Below, piece after piece: positions 15,457 through 18,983 of a stretch of DNA of 18,983 nucleotides (positions are counted from its first letter, which is position 1; each line of letters starts with the position of its first letter). The DNA comes from Cellvibrionales bacterium UBA1854 (GTDB lineage: Bacteria > Pseudomonadota > Gammaproteobacteria > Pseudomonadales > Porticoccaceae). The notes below the pieces were generated by a model that was not told the origin of the DNA, did no database searches, and was given only the letters and a program-made list of their open reading frames with translations. The translations under genes and the position numbers were made by a program. Location: assembly GCA_002338445.1 (NCBI GenBank), contig DDII01000085.1:1-18983 (forward strand). The letters run 5' to 3'.

Positions 15457-16098
15457 ATGTCAAAGACACTTGTCAGCTACCAAAGTGTTAAATTTTTAAT
15501 GAGCGCGCCCTCGCTCAGAGCTTGTCCTTCTGATTTGGGCTCTGAAGTAGCTTTTACCGGTCGCTCCAATACAGGCAAATCGAGCGCAATCAATACACTG
15601 ACCGGCGTCAAGAGTTTAGCGCGAACAAGCAAAACACCCGGTCGAACACAACTTATCAATTTTTTCGAGATTAATCCTGAGATGCGGTTAGTCGATCTCC
15701 CCGGATACGGATACGCAAAAGTACCTCGACATGTAAAAGGAAACTGGGGAATAAAGGTTAATGAATATCTTCAACACCGACAGAGTTTAGCAGGTCTTAT
15801 CTTACTAATTGACATTAGACACCCACTCCAGACATTCGACTTACAAATTCTTGTTTGGGCTATTCATGCTGGAGTACCTGTTCATGCATTGCTCACCAAG
15901 TGCGACAAAGTCAGCAAATCGCAAGCGAACAATACTCTCCTCAGCGTGGAGCAAGAATTTAAGCACCTTGACCCCGCAGAGGAACTCCTTACCTCTCAGA
16001 TATTCTCTTCTACCAAAAAAATCGGGATAACCGAATTGAAAGAAACTCTCGACCACTGGCTTACATCAAACTTCACTATGCCAACTCAAATTTTATAG
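15457..16098 (+). CDS. engB: Ribosome-biogenesis GTPase EngB (YihA/YsxC)
   Basis: The 213-residue product is a TRAFAC-class GTPase needed for assembly of the large ribosomal subunit. Numbered from ATG 15457, G1 is GRSNTGKS (35-42), with Thr39 where Ala is common. G2 contains Thr64 in PGRTQLINFF, G3 is DLPGYG (80-85), and G4 is TKCD (147-150). YGYAKVP after G3 is characteristic of the family. A GTG codon at 15445 is in frame, but the ATG is preferred because AAGTGG lies 8 bases before it and the protein then begins like its relatives. It converges on polA, an arrangement conserved in many gammaproteobacteria, and diverges from cytochrome c4. Length and motifs are normal. Confidence 0.95.
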   Translation: MSKTLVSYQSVKFLMSAPSLRACPSDLGSEVAFTGRSNTGKSSAINTLTGVKSLARTSKTPGRTQLINFFEINPEMRLVDLPGYGYAKVPRHVKGNWGIKVNEYLQHRQSLAGLILLIDIRHPLQTFDLQILVWAIHAGVPVHALLTKCDKVSKSQANNTLLSVEQEFKHLDPAEELLTSQIFSSTKKIGITELKETLDHWLTSNFTMPTQIL

Positions 16099-16137
16099 CG
16101 GGACACTCTAAACCATGCTTATTGGACAAAAAGACAC

Positions 16138-16171
16138 AAAAAAACCTCGGCTAAACATATTAGCCGAGGTT
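16138..16171 (-). terminator. Strong intrinsic terminator in the polA direction
   Basis: A perfect 12-base stem (16143-16154 with 16160-16171) with a 5-base loop is followed on the minus strand by an unbroken run of seven T (two of them closing the stem). On the plus strand no T-run follows, so it mainly stops minus-strand transcripts, meaning polA and any small RNA read from this gap. It may still weakly help engB. Confidence 0.9.
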
Positions 16172-16212
16172 GCTATACACTTCACAAGCCCAAATATGCA
16201 CATGTTTCGTTG
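16138..16212 (-). ncRNA. Candidate small RNA in the Spot 42 / ErsA position
   Basis: A TATACT box at 16224-16219 should start a minus-strand transcript near 16212. It would end at the strong terminator, giving about 75 nt. The inferred RNA begins with a C-rich stretch (CTCTCCCCCA starts at 16220, just at or before the predicted start). It continues with an apparently loosely folded middle in which TGCATA and TATAGCA can pair imperfectly, then the 12-base-pair terminator stem and a U-run, the tail preferred by Hfq. The C-rich part can pair with purine-rich ribosome binding sites. In enterics spf (Spot 42), and in Pseudomonas ersA, are encoded in this same polA-engB gap in the polA direction. 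The support is position, promoter box and terminator; I see no clear sequence match to either RNA. It could instead be just the polA 3' untranslated region. Confidence 0.5.
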
Positions 16213-16218
16213 GGGGAG

Positions 16219-16245
16219 AGTATAAAAACACAACATATGCGTAAA
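16219..16245 (-). promoter_or_regulatory. Candidate promoter of the small RNA
   Basis: On the minus strand TTTACG (16245-16240, four of six) is followed after 15 bases by TATACT (16224-16219, five of six). The -10 match is good; the spacer is shorter than the usual 16 to 18, so an activator or a different -35 contact may be involved. Confidence 0.4.
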
Positions 16246-16327
16246 CTTAGACCTATTACTTTAAATAAGTTCATTTTTTTTATTTTTATTTTTATAATTC
16301 AACAAGAACAAAACACTCTAGGAAGTA

Positions 16328-18983
16328 TTAATGCGCCTCGTTCCAGTTTAAGCCAACTCCAACGTCTACAACCAAAGGGACCAATAATTCTGCAGCACTT
16401 TGCATTTTCTCCTTCAAAACCTCAACCACTATTTCAACTTCACTTGTCGGTGCTTCTAGCACTAATTCATCATGAACTTGCATTGTCATAAAACTTAAGG
16501 AGTCCCCCTGTTGTATCCAAGCATCCATTGTTAGCATCGCGCGCTTAATAATATCTGCAGCAGTGCCCTGCATCGGTGCATTTATAGCGATCCGCTCAGC
16601 TGCTTGTCTACGAATCGAATTAGGAGAGTTTATTTCAGACAAATATAAACGTCTGCCAAACAAGGTTTCTACATAACCACAATCGGCAGCACTCGTGCGC
16701 GTTTCATTCATATAACGCAGAACGCCCGGATATCTTTTAAAGTACCTGTCTATGTAACCTTGCGCATCTTTTCTGGCAATATTCAACTGCTTTGATAATC
16801 CAAACGCAGACATACCATATATGAGACCAAAATTGATTGCTTTGGCGCTCCGCCTTTGAGATTCAGTAATCTGCGAGGGAGGGGCTGAAAAAATTTCAGC
16901 TGCAGTCCTTCGATGCACATCCTCTCCTTTTGCGAAAGCGGCGATTAAATTAGGGTCTCGAGAGAGATGTGCCATTATACGAAGCTCAATCTGAGAGTAA
17001 TCCGCAGCGATAATTTTATACCCAGGTGCAGCTATGAAAGCTTCTCTAACCCGCCGACCCTGAGGGGTTTTGATCGGGATATTTTGTAAATTTGGGTTTG
17101 AAGATGAAAGGCGTCCAGTTGCAGTGCCAGCTTGATGATAAGATGTATGGATACGGCCTGTTCGAGTATTTATCATAGAAGGCAACTTGTCTGTGTATGT
17201 TGACTTTAGCTTTGCAATCCCTCGATACTCTAAGAGGATTTTGGGCAAAGGGTATGACAATGCAAGCTCCTGCAACACATCCTCTCGGGTGGAGGGAGAT
17301 CCTCTGGCAGTTTTTTTTAATATGGGTAGACCCATGCATTCATACAAAATATGTCCAATTTGTTTTGGTGAGGCTAAATTAAAATGTTGACCTGCCACAT
17401 CCCATGCATGTCTCTCTAACTGATCCAGTCTTTCAGACAACTCCTGACTGTAATTCAACAAAAGGGTACCATCGATCAGAGCACCCCGGCACTCCATGCG
17501 AGATAACACCGCTATTAGGGGCATCTCAATATCATTATATAATTTAAGAAGTGAGTCCTCCGATCTGACTCGACAGTCTAAAGCGTTAAATAAACGCAAA
17601 GATATATCTGCATCTTCAGCTGCATACGGAGCTGCTTTTTCTAAAGGTATTTGGTTGAATGTTAGTTGAGACGATCCAGTGCCGGCTATATCCTCAAATT
17701 TAATAGTCGAGTAATTCAGATGCTTAGCAGCAAGAGTATCCATATCGTGTCTAGTTGCAGTGGCATCCAAGACATAAGATTGAAGCATAGTGTCAAAAAA
17801 CACCCCCTGCATATCAATGCCGTGCTGGGAAAGAACGCTGAGATCATATTTAATGTTTTGTCCCACTTTTTTTATGCACTTGTCCTCAAGAATTGGCTTT
17901 AACTCCGATAATACATATTTTTCTGAAAGCTGCGCTGGCGCACCAAGGTAATCGTGTCCAAAAGGAATATATGCGGCGTTTTGGGGATCTACTGCAATCG
18001 AGATACCAACGAGGCGTGCCGACATATAATCTAAACTCGTCGTTTCCGTGTCGACACATACCAACCCCCTTTCTCGAATACGTTTAATCCACTTAATTAA
18101 ATCTTCTTTGTTCACCACTAACTGATATTCTGGTTTGTCTGGGATTTCATTCTCTCTATTCATCAATCTTTTATCTGGAATCTCCAAATTTCGAATATTC
18201 CTGCTCTGTCTGGATTCCAATTCGTCTACCCAACTTCTAAATTCAGCTTCCTTAAATAGCTCTAACAATCTGGACTCATCCGGGAATGTATTTTCTAAAT
18301 CCGCTAATGCTACAGGGAGTATTACATCCGTTTTAATGGTTGCCAGTTCGCGGGATAAATATGCGATTTCTTTAGAATCTTGAAGGTTTTTGGCGATGTT
18401 CTTTGCGCCCCTCAAAGAGAGCGTCGGAATCTCGTCTATCCTTGAATAGATGGCGTCTAAATCTCCTAATTCTTTAATTAAAAAAATTGCAGATTTCTCG
18501 CCAATACCAGCAACGCCCGGAATATTATCTGACTTATCACCAAGTAGTCCAAGATAGTCAGTAATGTTTTGCGGAGGCACACCAAATTTTTCTTCCACCC
18601 CCTGAGAATTTAAAAATTGTCCTGTCATCGTGTTGACGAGACTCACATATTTATTCACAACCTGCGATATGTCTTTATCGCTGGTGGATACAAGCACTGA
18701 GCGACAACAATCGGAAGCCTCTCGAGCATAGGTACCAATAACATCGTCTGCCTCAACACCCTCCAAAGATATCAAGGGTAATCCCATTGCCTTTATAATT
18801 GAATGAATCGGTTCAATTTGTTGTCGCAAGTCTTCGGGCATCGACGGTCTGTTGGCCTTATATGACGGAAACATTTCCTCACGAAAAGTCTTCCCGCTTG
18901 CGTCAAATATTACCACCAACACGCTCTCAGGGTTGTCTTTTTGTAATCTCTTGATCATAGAGATTACACCCTTGATTGCACCT
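16328..18983 (-). CDS. polA: DNA polymerase I, 5' end outside the window
   Basis: About 884 residues are visible and the frame stays open to the window edge. The ATG at 18958 is internal: eight conserved residues (GAIKGVIS) precede it, and roughly the first 40 to 50 residues of a normal PolA are missing. The enzyme fills gaps and removes RNA primers during replication and repair. Numbered from Met 18958, the 5'-3' exonuclease domain covers about 1-250, with GVEADD (67-72) and GDKSDNIPG (140-148). The proofreading exonuclease is intact: Asp303/Glu305, Asn368/Asp372, Tyr445/Asp449. The polymerase has motif A DYSQIELR (653-660), motif B RRSAKAINFGLIYG (702-715) with Phe710 at the nucleotide-selection site, and motif C VHDE (828-831). 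All three activities are expected. A strong terminator lies about 155 bases after the stop codon. Confidence 0.97.
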   Translation of the reverse strand, partial: GAIKGVISMIKRLQKDNPESVLVVIFDASGKTFREEMFPSYKANRPSMPEDLRQQIEPIHSIIKAMGLPLISLEGVEADDVIGTYAREASDCCRSVLVSTSDKDISQVVNKYVSLVNTMTGQFLNSQGVEEKFGVPPQNITDYLGLLGDKSDNIPGVAGIGEKSAIFLIKELGDLDAIYSRIDEIPTLSLRGAKNIAKNLQDSKEIAYLSRELATIKTDVILPVALADLENTFPDESRLLELFKEAEFRSWVDELESRQSRNIRNLEIPDKRLMNRENEIPDKPEYQLVVNKEDLIKWIKRIRERGLVCVDTETTSLDYMSARLVGISIAVDPQNAAYIPFGHDYLGAPAQLSEKYVLSELKPILEDKCIKKVGQNIKYDLSVLSQHGIDMQGVFFDTMLQSYVLDATATRHDMDTLAAKHLNYSTIKFEDIAGTGSSQLTFNQIPLEKAAPYAAEDADISLRLFNALDCRVRSEDSLLKLYNDIEMPLIAVLSRMECRGALIDGTLLLNYSQELSERLDQLERHAWDVAGQHFNLASPKQIGHILYECMGLPILKKTARGSPSTREDVLQELALSYPLPKILLEYRGIAKLKSTYTDKLPSMINTRTGRIHTSYHQAGTATGRLSSSNPNLQNIPIKTPQGRRVREAFIAAPGYKIIAADYSQIELRIMAHLSRDPNLIAAFAKGEDVHRRTAAEIFSAPPSQITESQRRSAKAINFGLIYGMSAFGLSKQLNIARKDAQGYIDRYFKRYPGVLRYMNETRTSAADCGYVETLFGRRLYLSEINSPNSIRRQAAERIAINAPMQGTAADIIKRAMLTMDAWIQQGDSLSFMTMQVHDELVLEAPTSEVEIVVEVLKEKMQSAAELLVPLVVDVGVGLNWNEAH

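Noticed and set aside
16210..16491. 93-codon plus-strand open frame between engB and polA
   Set aside because: Its second half runs antisense through the end of polA and its first half is translated poly-T tract; no homology was recognised. A G-rich GGGGGAGAG precedes an ATG at 16236, but this is the complement of the small RNA 5' region.

Overview
The window looks like chromosomal DNA of a marine-type gammaproteobacterium. The right third carries the block polA, engB (yihA), cytochrome c4 and dsbA, whose order and orientation match Pseudomonas and relatives. A FabY-type ketoacyl synthase of the kind known from Pseudomonas lies further left. The intergenic DNA is AT-rich. No rRNA, tRNA, CRISPR array or intact insertion sequence was found, and the species cannot be named from this sequence.

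Left part (1 to about 6870, all plus strand). After about 290 bases without a supportable gene comes a secreted sulfatase. A gap of about 130 bases then holds a plausible promoter, followed by a tightly packed five-gene run. It contains an unrecognised 213-residue protein, a transposase-derived protein that seems to have lost two of three catalytic acidic residues, a PhyH-type 2-oxoglutarate/iron dioxygenase whose start lies inside the preceding gene, a class II (AraD/FucA-type) aldolase, and a second sulfatase of a different subfamily. The set suggests breakdown of a sulfated organic compound, but the substrate cannot be read from the sequence.

Middle part (about 7040 to 13900). On the minus strand are a beta-lactamase-fold serine hydrolase and a long FabY-type beta-ketoacyl-ACP synthase. 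A GlxA-type AraC-family regulator diverges from the synthase across a 96-base AT-rich gap with a 16-base palindrome. The regulator converges tail to tail with serA, and the two stop codons share one TTAA. Upstream of serA lies serC, of the Methanosarcina type. The pair covers two of the three steps of serine synthesis.

Right part (about 14000 to 18983). dsbA and a di-heme cytochrome c4 form a minus-strand pair, divergent from engB. polA, cut by the window edge, converges on engB. The polA-engB gap holds a strong intrinsic terminator pointing in the polA direction, with a TATACT box about 50 bases before it. This is the position that encodes the Hfq-binding small RNAs Spot 42 in enterics and ErsA in Pseudomonas, so a small RNA gene of about 75 nt is likely.

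The most interesting observations are the candidate small RNA and the apparently domesticated transposase relative inside a metabolic operon.
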